The notes under the pieces were generated by a model. It was given only the letters and a program-made list of their open reading frames with translations, ran no database searches and was not told the DNA's origin. From the NCBI GenBank assembly GCA_949130495.1, contig OX422215.1, forward strand, positions 525,197,755 through 525,261,754: a DNA stretch of 64,000 nucleotides. Reading direction: 5' to 3'. Shown piece by piece: positions 46,473 through 58,484 of this stretch (the stretch's first letter is position 1; the number at the start of each line of letters is the position of its first letter). Position numbers and translations under genes: made by a program. This DNA is from Sambucus nigra. Lineage: Eukaryota > Streptophyta > Magnoliopsida > Dipsacales > Adoxaceae.

Positions 46473-47000
46473 TCACTGGTAATACTTCTTAAGATGATTG
46501 GTATGCCATGGATTCTTAAACTCTTCTCCCTCCAATGTCTTAATTCTGTAAGTTATAGGTCGGACAACTGCTGAAATGCGATATGACCCATGCCAATTAG
46601 CCTCAAGTTTGTTATTCTTTTGGATTACCTTCATCAGCACATAATCTCCTTCCTTCAATTTGGTCGACTTCATTCCTTTGTTGTAGAAATGGGATGTTCT
46701 CTACTGGTACGCTGCATTTCTTAAAGCAGTGTCCTCATGTACCTCCTCCAGCATATCTAAATCCAATCTTCGCATTAAATCACCTACAGGAGAGTTAAAG
46801 TTCAATAATCAATGGTATGGGAGTCCCAATTTAGAAGGTATTACTGCCTCAGTCCTAAATTCCAGCATGCATGGAGATTCTCCAATCGCAATCCTAGGTG
46901 TCTTTCCTGTAGTAGTGTCTTTCATGAACTTCCTCAATCAGATCTTGAACCTCTATTAGATGAGCACAACGCTGTAAGCTAGCTGTCAATCCTCTCCTGT
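46473..47000 (-). pseudogene. Integrase of element D with catalytic core deleted
   Basis: The C-terminal part (46673-46473) is MKSTKLKEGDYVLMKVIQKN then LEGEEFKNPWHTNHLKKYY. Before it, FRTEAVIPSKLGLPYH and RLDLDMLEEVHEDTALRNAA match the usual Tat integrase end. Only about 20 bases further upstream the reading is already DLIEEVHERH, from the N-terminal H2C2 region. The whole DDE core, normally some 200 residues, is missing at about 46915. Integration competence is therefore lost by deletion, apart from point mutations. Confidence 0.75.
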
Positions 47001-47850
47001 ATAACACTCCTTTATCCAACACATATCTTACTTCTTTGTACTTCAGCTTTTTGGCCTTAATTGTATCTGCTGGAAAAGTTCCTTCTTCAATGTGAGCTCT
47101 AATGGGATCCACCCAAGATGGCCCCATATCTACTGTGATAAAATTAATCATCAGGTCTTCATCTATACTCCTGTTTGTAAGAATCTCAATGGGAATAGTT
47201 TTTCGGAGCTCAATTCTTATTGCTGAAGCTAGCCGAGCAAGTGCATCTACTCGGGTATTCTCCAATATTTGTACTATGCTCATCTGAACAACCAATAATT
47301 TAGCTATCACACCCAATGCTTTAGACATGTATCTAGTCATCAACTCTCCTTTAGCACCATACTAGTTCAATATTTGGTTCAACACCAATTGAGAATCACT
47401 ATGTGCCACAACTTACTCGGTGTCCAGTGATTGGGCCAAACTCAAACCCACAATGCTAGCTTTATAGTCTGCTTAGTTATTTGAGGCCTGGAACTGGAAT
47501 TGCAGAGCATATTCAATATCTATCCCATCAGGAGTGTTAATTATTATACCTACTCCACTGTCGATTGCACAAGATGATCCATTAATGTACAAGTTCCAGA
47601 TCGGGAGATTATCATGAAATGATTCGTCTATCAGAATCCCATGATGGAATATTTTACTCCTTACTTCCTTATACTTCCCTGACATGTCCACAGCTCTAGA
47701 GGAGGAATCCCATTGGTCGGAAGTGATTTCTTTTAACTTTTCTTTTGATGAGGGTTGCTTGGACGGTTGGTCGATGAAAGTCTTAGTTGGACTATCCCTT
47801 TCTACGTCTTGTTCTGCCTGCACTCTCTATTGCTCGCGGACCTCAGGATA
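47001..47850 (-). pseudogene. Second (archaeal-like) RNase H and connection region of element D
   Basis: WNLYINGSSCAIDSGVGIII (47600s), IDIEYALQFQFQASNN and ILENTRVDALARLASA belong to the additional RNase H that Tat elements carry between the RT-linked RNase H and integrase. The first catalytic D has become N (INGSS for VDGSS). EILTNRSIDEDLMINFI and WVDPIRAHIEEGTFP lead to integrase. One frameshift and stops around 47350-47470. Confidence 0.75.
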
Positions 47851-49130
47851 GGTGAATTCAACAATGAAATATGCGACGGATTGGCCCTTTAATTAAGACC
47901 TTAGTTCATACACAATATCATACTCCCCTAATTCTACTGCCCAGTACATTAATCTTCCAGACTTCTCCGATTAATGCAAGGCTTGCTTAAGAGGTATATC
48001 AGTGTACACCACAAGTGTATGGGCTTGAAAGTAGGGCTTCATCCATCTGGACGGCTCAATCAATGACAATGCTAACATCTCCAGGCGTGGGTATCTAGTT
48101 TTTTCTCCTCAAAAATCTTTATCGGTGTAGTAGATTGTACTCCATTTTCTTCTCGGATCAAGGCATAACTTATAGCTGACTCAGAAATAACTAAGTACAA
48201 ATATAATCTTTCTCCCAAAATTGGTCGGGAGAGAAATGGGGGTGATCCCAAGTACTTTTCCAACTTCAAAAAAGCTTTTTCGCACTTGTCATTAAATTCG
48301 AAACTCTTTCTAACCACTTTAAAGAATGGCAAGCACCTGTCAATACCTCGGGACACAGATATGTTCAAGGCTTCTACTCGCCCAGTTATCCTTTGTATAT
48401 ATTTTTTATAAGTAGGTGACTGCATTTTAATGAACACCTTTATTTTGTCTGGATTTGCTTCAATTCCCCTCTGATTGACTATATACCCGAGGAACATTCA
48501 TTCTTGCACTCTAAATACGCACTTGGTCGGATTCAACTTCATTTGGTGCTTCTCTAGTTGGTTAAAAGTTTGGCTGAGGTCAGCAATGTGATCAGACACT
48601 TTTTTGCTCTTTGTCATCATGTTATCTATGTATACTTCCATATTTTTGCTCATTTTCTCCTCAAAAATTTTATTCACCAATCTTTGGTAAGTAGCACCTG
48701 CATTTTTCAAACCAAATGGCATAGCATTATAGCAATAAGTTCCTCAGGGAGTAAAAAAAGTAGTGCTTTCCCTATCTTTAGGCTTTATTTTAATCTAGTT
48801 ATAACCAGAATAAGCATCCATGAAACTTAGCAACTCGTGTCCTGGTGTATCATCAACGAGTTAATCAATTCGTGGCAAAAGAAAATGGTCCTTTGGGCAT
48901 GCCTTGTTTAAGTCTGTGAAATCCACAGACATTCTCCACTTCTTATTTTTATTTTTGACCATAACGACGTTGTCCAACTAGTATCATCAATGAATGAAGC
49001 TTTTTAAAGATTATCAACTTCCTCCTGAATAACTTTGTTCTTCTCGGGGCTAAACACGCCTTTGCTTCACAGTCTTGGCGCCTTTGCTAACATTGAACTC
49101 GTATCAGAGAAATTTAGGGTCAATCCCAGG
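47851..49130 (-). pseudogene. Reverse transcriptase and RNase H of element D
   Basis: Minus strand: FMDAYSGYN near 48820 (RT catalytic motif kept), MPFGLKNAGATYQRLVNKIF from 48722, MEVYIDNMMTKS (YVDD now YIDN), MKLNPTKCVFRV, then MFLGYIVNQRGIEANPDKI from 48497 and RCLPFFKVVRKSFEFNDKCE. These are continuous Tat-type RT-RNase H signatures. Stops occur between the segments. Upstream, to about 49130, the N-terminal RT is decayed. Confidence 0.85.
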
Positions 49131-49584
49131 CATATCTTCATGACTCTAAGCAAACACGTGCTTTCTATGTCTTAGGAATCTCACTAATTCCTATTTAAGA
49201 ACAGGTTCGGTGTTGTTACTATTTGAGTAGTCCGCTCTGGCTTATCATCATCTAACACGATGTTCTCCATTTCATCGATTATTTAACCTTTCACCAATTC
49301 TGTTTCTTCTCTTGGATCGAAGGTTTCAACCTCAGATTCACTATTAGGTTCTGAGGTGTCCACTTGGTAAGTGGTGGTCTTTATCTTTATTTCTTCTAAA
49401 TTTTCTTTCTCGGCAGATGAGTATTAACATTCCCGAGCTACTTTCTAGTCACCTTTTACCATGCCTACCCCAAAGTTGGTCAGGAACTTCAAACACTGAT
49501 GGACTGTAGATGGTGCATCCTCAAACTTCTTCAACCCTACTCTTCCTATTATCATTTTATAAGAAGAATGAATATTTTTGTCCT
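49131..49584 (-). other. Linker between protease and RT of element D
   Basis: Decayed acidic linker on the minus strand. No domain recognised. Confidence 0.4.
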
Positions 49585-49900
49585 TTACAAATGTTTCTTC
49601 TCTGTTCGGATGGCTGTCCATGTGCCGATCAACACTTCTACCTTAATTGTTCCCAAAGGGAATACTTTTTCACCAGAAAAACCTATTAAAGGTCTGTGGT
49701 AGGTCTCCAACTGGCTAAGCTTAAAGGCCAAAATTTCAAAGCAAGGATCAGAAATAATATCTACCGAGTTGCCATCTTCAACTAATACTCTAAAAACAAT
49801 TATATTCTGCTTTCTTACATTAATTATGAGAGGATCATCATGGGGGTACAATACCCCTGAGAGGCCATGTTTAGAGAATTCGATCATCAACTTGTCTATG
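49585..49900 (-). pseudogene. Retropepsin-like protease of element D
   Basis: GVLYPHDDPLIINVRKQNII, VFRVLVEDGNSVDIIS and YHRPLIGFSGEKVFPLGTI are the Tat protease signature. The active-site DGGS is altered to DGNS. Open through the region; its context between gag and RT fits. Confidence 0.82.
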
Positions 49901-50361
49901 TTAACCTTCCTTGGCTAATGTTTTTTAGCTAGATTAATCCTCTGTATATAGGAACAAGATTGTGCCTTATTGAGGTAAGACTTCCTTTCAGTAGTATCGT
50001 CTCATCCTCCTGTGTCTCCACCTGTAATCATTTGACAATAAAAGGAACAAAACCTGAGCATAAATACCTCATGTTTTGGTTGCCTAGGTTTCTTGGGTAG
50101 GTTGGGATCTTCCTCCTGATCATCTTTATTTTTATTAGTCCTCTTTTTCTCGTCTATGGGCTTGCAAAGAGACTTTGACCATCATCGAGCTCCATATTTG
50201 TTCTACCGATCAACAAATCTATATAACTTTGCTCTTTGAATAAGAGTTTCAATTTCATCTTAAAGGGCAATGCAACGGTCTATTGTATGCCCATGGTCTC
50301 TATGAAATTCACAATATTTGGATCCATCCCTCTTGGTGGGGGAACTCCTTAGCTTCTCAGG
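49901..50361 (-). other. Region between gag and protease of element D
   Basis: Minus-strand remains with a decayed knuckle-like stretch (HEFHRDHGHTID-type text around 50270-50330). No reliable ORF. Confidence 0.4.
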
Positions 50362-50794
50362 TCAATGTAAATCATTGTTATGCTTGATTTCCTCCAAAAT
50401 ATGGTGGACGCCCATTCTCAATGGAGTGTAATTTTTATACTTCTTAAGTCGATCAATAGTCCCTTTGTGCTTTGATTCCTTGTGCTCCTTGGAATTTTTG
50501 GGCTCATTTTTGTCATCTTTACCTTCCACTTTTTCCTCTGAGCTTCGCTTGGCTGTCATTGCCTCCTCGGCATTCATTATAATGGCTGATTTTGCCATCA
50601 ACTTAATCATTGTATTTGGAGGATCTTTAGTAAGAGTGTAGTAGAGTTTCTCAGGGATCAATCCACTAATAAGGGTTATAATAACTGTCTTTTCCTCATA
50701 GTCAACAACCTCTAATTTTTCATTATTGAACCGAGTGATGTAATATCTGGTACTTTATCCCACCTTTTGCCTTATACGGAGAAAATGAGAAACT
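50362..50794 (-). pseudogene. Gag of element D, C-terminal part
   Basis: Reads FLRIRQKVG, YYITRFNNEKLEVVDYEEK, TLISGLIPEKLYYTL and SAIIMNAEEAMTAKRSSEEK, aligning with element E gag (DYISRLNKEMLEVEDYVES, GKVMNAEETMAAKYKDE). It is broken at 50794 by the start of element E's LTR; the N-terminal side continues at 62761. Confidence 0.85.
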
Positions 50795-51590
50795 TGATAT
50801 ACCAAATTACACCCTCGTCCAGGTCGAGGGTAGCCCCTCCCAAGACAAAGGCTCAACTCAGCTACCCCTAGGGGGTCATACTTAAGATGGAGGGTCATAC
50901 TGAAGATAGGGGTCAGATAAGCCGACCCCATCATTGGCGACACAGTTCAGATGACCCTGTGGAGACCAACCCCACTATTAACTCTGATGAACCAAATCAA
51001 CCCAAGCCCGTGGAGATAGGAGACTCGGCTTAGGGGCTGTTCGGATGACCCGGTGAGTGGGCGACCCTATAGAGGCCTACAGTATGAGGTACGTTAGGGA
51101 ATATTATATGGTACATGAGGGATTCATTTGGTACGTGAGGGAATATTATATCATCATTAACCACAGCTGGCCCATCCAGGTGTCAAGAGGGGATTGACTA
51201 GATCATCATTAACATGCTCAATGCATGCTTGGGGGGGGGGGGGGGGGGGGGTACACTACTCCCCCCAAGCCCTATATATACTTATCATCTTCAACCTTGT
51301 AAAGGGATGGATAATGGTAACCTTAGAAAAAAACTCTGCTTGTATACACAGTAGAGAGAGAGCTTATAAGCATTGTATCCAAGGCCATTAGTTCCCATAT
51401 TTAGTGGATCACACACTCACACTGGATGTAGGCCTGATTGACTGAACCACTATACATCGTTGTCTTCATTCCTCTTACACTCATCCCCTTCTATATTCTT
51501 ATACACATACATAAGTCTATTGCTTCCATTGCTGTTACTACTTTGAGCTCATCATTTCTTATCTGGTGGTGCTAAATCTTAGCATCATTA
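50795..51590 (+). repeat. 5' LTR of element E
   Basis: TGATATACCAAATTACACCC... to ...TTAGCATCATTA. Has a G21 run at 51231-51251 followed by CCCCCC and TATATATA (51273-51280). The 3' LTR has only five G in the same place. The conserved GGATGTAGGC...GAACCAC block is at 51423-51450. It lacks about 120 bp present in the 3' LTR. Confidence 0.9.
51273..51280 (+). promoter_or_regulatory. TATA box of the 5' LTR (element E)
   Basis: CCTATATATAC just after a G-run/C-run inverted repeat; repeated in the 3' LTR at 62444-62451. The best promoter candidate for genomic RNA. Confidence 0.65.
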
Positions 51591-51591
51591 G

Positions 51592-51609
51592 TTTGGCGCC
51601 GTCTGTGGG
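51592..51609 (+). promoter_or_regulatory. Primer-binding leader of element E
   Basis: TTTGGCGCCGTCTGTGGG one base after the LTR; the same leader type as in element A (minus strand, 13097-13118). Confidence 0.75.
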
Positions 51610-51779
51610 AATGAGAAGCCATCTCTTCCTTTCTGCAACTTGACCTCACTAGAGACTCTGGTGGTGAACCAGTTCATTCCCTATTAGCGTGGAGCTGTTT
51701 AACCATTGAAAAAGGTCCATTAAGGTTCTTAAGCTCTTCTGATCATCCAGCTCATCAGAGTTCAAACATATCGCACCGG

Positions 51780-53500
51780 AGTTACCACCACTGCCTCCTC
51801 CACCAATTAGTGGAGTAGGACCTAGTTCCAACCATATACCACCTCAGTCTGAGATGGCTAAGGTGGACGTTGCCCTGAAGTATTTAACAGGAAGACAATA
51901 GGTTATGCAAGAGGAATTTGCAGCTCTTAGCCAAAACATACCAAGACCACCAGGAGTCTCACTGTAGATGATTACTCCAACAGCTGCACTAGGAAAACAA
52001 GAGGGAAGGGGACCGCCCCAGGCACCACGCAAAGACCTGCCACCTCCATAATGGCGGATGGATGTTGCTGACCCCCGACGTCTACGCCTGGGGAGGCAAG
52101 GAAACCCTTACCCGGAGGATATAATGATGATGTGGAGGTGGAAGAGGATCCCATAGATTGCTGGGATTCGTATAAGGTCTCCAACAATACTGTATGATCT
52201 ATCTAGGAGAGCTGAGGGAAGTGTAAGAGGCAGAATCCTGACGATCACCCGAGAGGCTCAGCATTTGATCGTCTGAGCAGAGGGTCGGGTTTTGAGCGGC
52301 TGGGCCCAATTAATGAACTGAAGGAAAGATTGTCCAGATCGAGAAATCTCATAAGGTCCAAAAGAGAGGCCATAGATGGACGACTCCATGGGGGTTGACC
52401 AAATAGAGGGGACGACGGTCAAGGAGAGGTGAACAACCGACATCGATCGATCGCAGCAAACCCCCAGTTCACCCTAGAAAAGCGGTTGGAGATAACATCG
52501 GCCAAGCCGACCCTGTGAGGTCGTGGAATGACTCGATTCAAAGGTTGGAGGATAAAATTGGTGATATCCTGAAAAGACAAGACCCTCTTCAAAAAGGATA
52601 TTCCATAGGCTCACCTTTTATGGAAAAGATAGCCAACTTCCCAATGCCATCCAAGTTTAAGCCACGTGTGGTCACCCCAAGGTATGACAGGAGTACCAAC
52701 CCAATCTATCATATTGAGATGTACCAATCAGTGACAGACATATAATCTATCTCAGATGAGATGAGGTGTCGTTCTTTTTCCAGCACTTTGACCGGGGCCG
52801 CACATGTTTGGTATACCTCTCTTCCAAAGAACTCCATTGAAAGCTTTAAGCAGATAGAATAATGGTTCATCCATAACTTTTGCTTCAGAGTGAGGCCACA
52901 GAAGACGACCACTCACCTGATCTATGTTAAGTAGGGGAAGAACGAAAGCCTCAGAGACTACATATCCAGGTTAAACAAAGAAATGTTAGAGGTCGAAGAC
53001 TACGTGGAAAGTATAGCCATAACAACCCTCATTACAGGACTCCAAAAGGGGAAGCTATTATGGAAGCTTGCTGAAGACCCCTCGAAGTCAATGGCTGAGT
53101 TATTGGCAACAGCGGGGAAGGTGATGAATGCCGAAGAGACAATGGCCGCCAAATATAAAGATGAAAAAGGAGGCACTAGTGGGGGTAAGTACCAAAAAAA
53201 GACTAAGGAGGGGAAGAAAAGACTAGAAGATGACAAATTTACTGATTACACCCCTATGATGGTCAGTTGCGAACACATTCTAACTGAGATAAAGAGCGAC
53301 TGATCCTTAAAATGGCTTAAGAAGTTGAGAGCACCCCCTCATAAGAGGAAAAAAAACATGTGGTGTGAATTCCACCAAGACCATGGCCATTTAACCAATA
53401 AGTGCTTTGCTCTGAAAGACGAAATTGGAAAAATATTAAAATAAGGGAAGTTAAAAAAATACGTGGATAAGGGTGCCTTCAAGAGCGACTGAGGGGCCGA
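51780..53500 (+). pseudogene. Gag of element E
   Basis: A proline-rich N-terminus (PELPPLPPPPISGVGPSS near 51780) is followed by a decayed stretch. The capsid-like part is then readable: IANFPMPSKFKPRVVTPRYD (52628), RSFSSTLTGAAHVWYTSLPK (52772), YISRLNKEMLEVEDYVES, GKVMNAEETMAAKYKDE (to 53303), and a knuckle-like CEFHQDHGHLTNKCFALKD at about 53362. This is the standard Tat retrotransposon gag (Retrotrans_gag) with a decayed C-terminal finger. Several stops at former Q, W or R codons. Confidence 0.85.
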
Positions 53501-53733
53501 CCCTAGGAAGAAAATAAATGATGCATACAGAGAAGATCCCCCCAATAGAAGAGATAACCCTTCAGAGGATGAGTATAATCCTGACCTCCCACTAAAGACG
53601 ACCACGACCCTGTGAAAAGATTTAATATGATCTTTTTTGGTGTTGGAATGATCTCCGGGGACTAGTAAGAGGAGGATCAAAAGTAACCGACAGAAAGACC
53701 CATGTAGCTGAAGCCAAGGCAGTAATAAAAGCT

Positions 53734-54538
53734 GTGCACTCAACCTATATTGAAGCCAAGCCAGAAAAGAGGAAGAAAGTTAATATGGATACTCTAATAG
53801 TGGGTTTCTCAAGGATGGACTTCAAGGGACTCTTAGCCCCACATGATGATCCTCTCGTCACCACCACCAGGGTAAACAGATGTGAGGTTCTAAGGATCTT
53901 GGTAGATGGGGGTAGTTATGCAAATATAATATTTTGGTCATGCTTTAAAGCCTTGGGACTCATCCATGCTAGGCTCGTCCCATACCATCACCCCTTGATT
54001 GGTTTTGGTGGGGAAAAGTTTATCCCCTAGGAGTATATGAGACTGATGTTAGAATGGGGGACGAGTGGTCGAGATGGTTTACCAAGAAGGTTAACTTTTT
54101 CGTGATGGATGAACATGTCTTCTCAGACTACTACATTATACTGGGACGAGTGGCCCTTAAGGAATTTGAGGATGTTCCTTCAACGGTTCACCAGATGATA
54201 AAATTCTTGACCCCTTACGGGGTAGGGGAAGTTCAGGGAGACCAGACGATGGCACGGGATTGCTACTTCAACTCTGCTAAGGAAAAAGAGGCACATAAGA
54301 AGGCAACAACTACTTACAATATTGATACCCTTGACCCCAGGGATGACACAAATCTGAAGAAAGGAGAAGCCGCGAAAGAGGTTGAATCCATCATCCTCAA
54401 TGAGGATGAGCCAGAAAAAACCGTCCATGTTGGCAAAGCTCTAAAGATAGGTATAAAAGAAGACCTCATCAAACTGCTAAGGAGAAGACATAACATCTTT
54501 GCATATATTCATGCAGACATGTCAGAAATTGACCCCTA
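53734..54538 (+). pseudogene. Protease and RT N-terminal region of element E
   Basis: MDFKGLLAPHDDPLVTT, then LRILVDGGSYANIIFW with intact active-site DGGS, and YHHPLIGFGGEKFIP. The frame shifts near 54030; from 54054 the reading FFVMDEHVFSDYYIILGRVA is the end of protease and the start of the linker. KALKIGIKEDLIKLLRRRHN and FAYIHADMSEIDP are the N-terminal edge of RT. Matches protease of element D. Confidence 0.85.
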
Positions 54539-55550
54539 AATCATGTGTCATAAGCTCAACGTGGTAGAGGACATACTGTTATAAGGTCATGCCCTTTGGC
54601 CTAAAGAATGCGGGGGCAACGTATCAGCGCCTTGTGAATAAAATGTTCGAAGAAAAAATTAGGAAGTCTATGGAGGTATATGTAGATGACATGTTGACCA
54701 AGATCTTGAAGACCAAGGATCATGTGTCCGACCTTGAGAGGACCTTTGACATGATGGATATGTACCAAATGAAGCTCAACCCAGTCAAGTGCAACTTTGG
54801 GGTCGGAGCAGGAAAGTTATTGGGGTTCATTATTGATCAAAGGGGAATAGAGGGCAATCCTTAGAAGATAAAGGCTCTGCTAGAAATGAACACCCCAAGA
54901 CTATTAAAGACGTTCAAAGGCTCACAGGACTAGTGGATGCTTTGAATAGGTTCGTATCCAGAGTCACAGACAAGTGTCTACCATTTTTCAATGTTCTCAG
55001 AAAGGCCTTCGAATGGAACGAAGAGTGTGAAAAGGCTTTTAAAAATCTAAAGTCCTACCTAGGGTCCCACTTACTTTTATCACGCCCAGTGCAAGGCAAA
55101 AGATTGTACATGTACCTAGCCATCTCAGATTCAACCATCAGCGCTGCTATTGTGAAAAAAGAAGACAAAGTGCAGAAGCCGGTGTATTTTAATAGTAAAT
55201 CACTCTAAGGGGCAGAGCAAAGGTACCCTAAGATGGAGAATTTAGCATATGATTTGATTCATACCTCAAGGATGATGAAGTTGTACTTCCAGTCCCACAC
55301 AATGGTCATCCTCACTTATTCCCCTCTTAGGCAAGTCATACACAAGCTAGAGAAATTAGGGGGGCTAATGGCCTGGGATATAGAGCTGGGAGAGTTTGAT
55401 ATTGTGTATCAGCCTAGGATGGCCATCAAAGGGAAAGCACTAGCTAACTTCGTGGCTGAATTTACTTGGGAAGAGGCTAACAAAGAGAACCTCGAGAAGA
55501 CAGGTACCCAACAAGGACAAATTATTGACCCGTCCATAAAAATTCACTGA
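54539..55550 (+). pseudogene. Reverse transcriptase and RNase H of element E, RT internally deleted
   Basis: After DMSEIDP, IMCHKLNVVED the reading jumps at about 54578 straight to MPFGLKNAGATYQRLVNKMF. The segment containing the FMDAYSGYN catalytic motif (present in element D) is missing, roughly 120 residues. MEVYVDDMLTK keeps the YVDD box. MKLNPVKCNFGV, FVSRVTDKCLPFFNVLRKAF and YLAISDSTISAAIVKKEDK follow, then the RNase H tail VIHKLEKLGGLMAWDIELGE. Stops near 54864 and 55208 and a frameshift near 54900. Confidence 0.87.
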
Positions 55551-56170
55551 GACAAGCACTGCTAGAGGAAAAGTTATTGAAAATGAAGAGGGAAAATACC
55601 TCTTTAGACAGGGATCTCTCTCTAAGGGAAATTTTTCGGAGGAACAGGCTGTGTGGAATCTCTTTGTTGATGGGTCCTCTTACGAGAGCAAAAGTGGAGC
55701 TAGATTGATAGTATCGTCACTTGACGACACGGATATTGAGTACGACCTGAGGTTCAACTTTAAAGCCTCCAACAATGAGTTTGAATATGAGGCCTTGATA
55801 GCAGGCCTTTCCTTGGCTAGATCTCTTAGTGTTGGCCAGATCTTGGTGCATAGTGATTCAAGGTTGGTTGTGAATCAAATACTAGGAGCAGATGAGGCTA
55901 AAGATGAAAGATTGACCAAATAGCTTGAGAGAGTAAAGTCACTGTTGAAGAGCATCAAGGAAGTAAAGTTGAAGAGGATACCTCGACTGGATAATGGTCG
56001 AGCTAATGCACTTGCTAGGCTAGCCTTAGTAACTAGGATAGATATCACGAGAACAGTTCCAGTTGAAATTCTGCTTCATCCAACGATTGAAGGCATAAAT
56101 GGAACACTTGGCCCTTGATTAATTATAAACATGGAAGCTTCATGGATGGACCCTCTAATCGGATACATTA
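55551..56170 (+). pseudogene. Second (archaeal-like) RNase H of element E
   Basis: WNLFVDGSSYESKSGARLIV, NEFEYEALIAGLSLARSL and LVHSDSRLVVNQI (55651-55923) keep the catalytic D, E and D. NGRANALARLALVTRID follows after a stop at 55921. This dual RNase H arrangement is characteristic of the Tat lineage. Confidence 0.82.
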
Positions 56171-57368
56171 AAGAGGGGGAGATGCCATAAGCAAAATAAA
56201 AAAAATAAGAAGTTGAGGTACAGAGCTGCAAAATTTACTATCATCGGAGACATCTTGTACAAAAAGGGGTTCTTGCTCCCTTTACTTATATGTGTGCACC
56301 CGTCTGAAGTTCCACATATCTTGTAAGATATGCATGAGGGGTCTTGTTCAAGCTATGTTGGGGGTAATTAGTTAGCAAAGAGTATAGTCACACAGGGATA
56401 CTAGTGGCCGACCTTAGCAAAGGATGCTACGGCATATGTGAAGAAGTGAGATAAATGTAGAAGATTTTACACCATACCTCATCAGCCCCATCAACATCTT
56501 ACCTCCATTACATACCCATGGATATTTGCAGTATGGGGAATCGATCTAGTAGGACCCTTGGCTAGGTATGTCAAAAACTATCGATACTTCATCTTAGAGA
56601 TATATTATTTATCAAAATGGGTGGAAGCGGAAACAATGGTCATAATCACCGAGTAGAAGACCTTCCAGTTCATCTAGAAGAACATCATATGCAGGTACGG
56701 TCTCCCCAACACCCTCATCTCAGAAAATGGGACTCAGTTCAAGAATGTGTCCCTGGAGAAATACTGCAAAAGAGTGGGGGTTAAACTGTTCTTCTCTACC
56801 CCAGGCCGACCTCAGGCTAATGGGAAAACCAAGGTTACAAATCGAATAATCCTATACGGGATTAAGAAAAAACTCGAGGAGGCAAAAGAAAGATAGGTTG
56901 AGGAGGTATAGCTGTGCTGTGGGCCTACATGACGACAATAAAAACTCCTACCGGAGAAACCCCTTTCATATTGGCGTATGGCTTATATGCCGTCATCCCC
57001 ATCGAAATTGGGTTTCCTACTCATAGAATTCAAATGTATGATGCTCAGAGAATGTGAAAGAAAAGAGGCTTTATCTAGACTTGATTGAGAAAAGAAGAGA
57101 AGATGCTGAGATAAGACAAGCTGCTTACTAGCAGAGGACTGTCAGGTTCTATAATCAGAGGGTAAAGAAAAGGCCGATCGCCGTGGGAGACCTAGTCCTC
57201 AAAAAGACATGGAAAAAATCTAACAAGATTCACCCGAATTGGCATGGACCAAATCAGGTCATCGATGAAGTTGTCCCAGGAACTTATAGACAGAGAACCT
57301 TGAAGGGGAACCCTTTTCAAACCCCTAGAATGCAGATCATCTGAAGAAATACTATCAATTATGTTGTA
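56171..57368 (+). pseudogene. Integrase of element E
   Basis: Heavily broken but readable in pieces. An H2C2 finger region lies near 56300-56480 (CRRFYTIPHQP-type text), and the core has WGIDLVGPLARYVKNYRYF (~56534) with the first D. A stretch near 56720 (SENGTQFKNVS; catalytic D lost to E) and GRPQANGKTKVTNR (E lost to K) follow. Then [20 protein letters not shown] (56954) and FYNQRVKKRPIAVGDLVLKK (57151). It ends near AKDLNPWNADHLKKYY-like text at 57330-57360. At least six stops or frameshifts. Confidence 0.75.
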
Positions 57369-57636
57369 GTTAATGTCCTACTCAATCATAGTTGCAATGA
57401 ATGTGTTGTTTCATAGAACACTTGGAATGTTAATAAGAATATCCTATTGGCCCCTCATCTTATGTTTGTCAATTTCGATATCTGTTGGGGTAATTCTGTT
57501 AAGGTAATTCATGCTAAGCCACAAAACATCATCCGTGGTGAAGTAGGCTTAAATGCTCTTTGGTGATACGACAACATGAATGGGGACGACCTCACCCACA
57601 CGCTGTGAATACCATTGGGGATCATTTAGTCTTGAA

Positions 57637-58484
57637 ACACCATTAATTTGGTGGCTAACCACCCTCAGCTAGGATGAGGGTGAATGGCAGGGACGACCCT
57701 CCATTCTACCCTCAAGAAAGACGAGGGAGGACTTATGTTTTAAAAACACCATTAATTTGGTGGATAACCACCCTCGGCTAGGATGAGGGTGAATGGTAGG
57801 GACAACCATCCATTCACTCTCAAGAAAGACGAGGGAGGACTTATGTTTTAACAACACCATTAATTTGGTCAATAACAACCCTCGGCTAGGATGGGGGTGA
57901 ATGGTAGGGACGACCCTCCATTCACTCTCAAGAAAGACGAGGGAGGACTTATGTTTTAAAACACCATTAATTTGGTGGATAACTACCCTCGGATAGGATG
58001 AGGGTGAATGGTAGGGATGGCCCTCCATTCACTCTCAAGAAAGACGAGGGAGGACTTATGTTTTAAAACACCATTAATTTGGTAGATAACCACCCTCGGC
58101 TAAGATGAGGGTAAATGGTAGGGACGACCCTCCATTCACTCTCAAGAAAGATGAGGGGGACTTATGTTTTAAAACACCATTAATTTGGTGGATAACCACC
58201 CTCGGATGGAATGAGGGTGAATGGTAGGGATGACCCTCCATTTACTCGCAAGAAATATGAGGGACGACTTATGTTTCAAAAACTCCATTAATTTGGTGGA
58301 TAACAACCCTCGACTAGGATGAGGGTGAATTTTAGGGATGACCCTCCATTCACTCTCAAGAAAGACGAGGGAGGACTTATGTTTTAAAACACCATTCATT
58401 CGGTGGATAACCACCCTCGTCTAGGATGATGGTGAATTGTAGGGCTACCCTACATTCACTCTCAAGAAAGACGAGGGAGGACTT
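57637..58484. repeat. Tandem array, 8 units of about 107 bp (element E)
   Basis: Unit starts (ACACCATTAATTTGG): 57637, 57746, 57854, 57961, 58068, 58174, 58282, 58389; lengths 109, 108, 107, 107, 106, 108, 107, then a last partial unit of about 96. Each unit contains CACCCTCGGCTAGGATGAGG, GACCCTCCATTCACTC and AGAAAGACGAGGGAGGACTT. Inside a unit GAGGGTG/CACCCTC can pair. The array lies between pol and the antisense gene, the hypervariable 3' region known in Tat elements to seed satellite repeats. The long ORFs across it are artefacts of the repeat. Confidence 0.95.

Noticed and set aside
52983..53236. Minus-strand ORFs opposite gag of element E (for example 53000-53236 and 53339-53743)
   Set aside because: They are shadows of the plus-strand gag, which has clear family motifs; the true antisense gene lies at 58643-60833.
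57669..58414. Repetitive minus-strand ORFs (KHKSSLVFLESEW-type repeats) as a tandem-repeat protein
   Set aside because: They are translations of the 107-bp array. The unit is not a multiple of three throughout, and the frame is open only by repeat coincidence.
57637..58484. CRISPR-like array
   Set aside because: Units are about 107 bp, contiguous, without unique spacers, and inside a plant retrotransposon.
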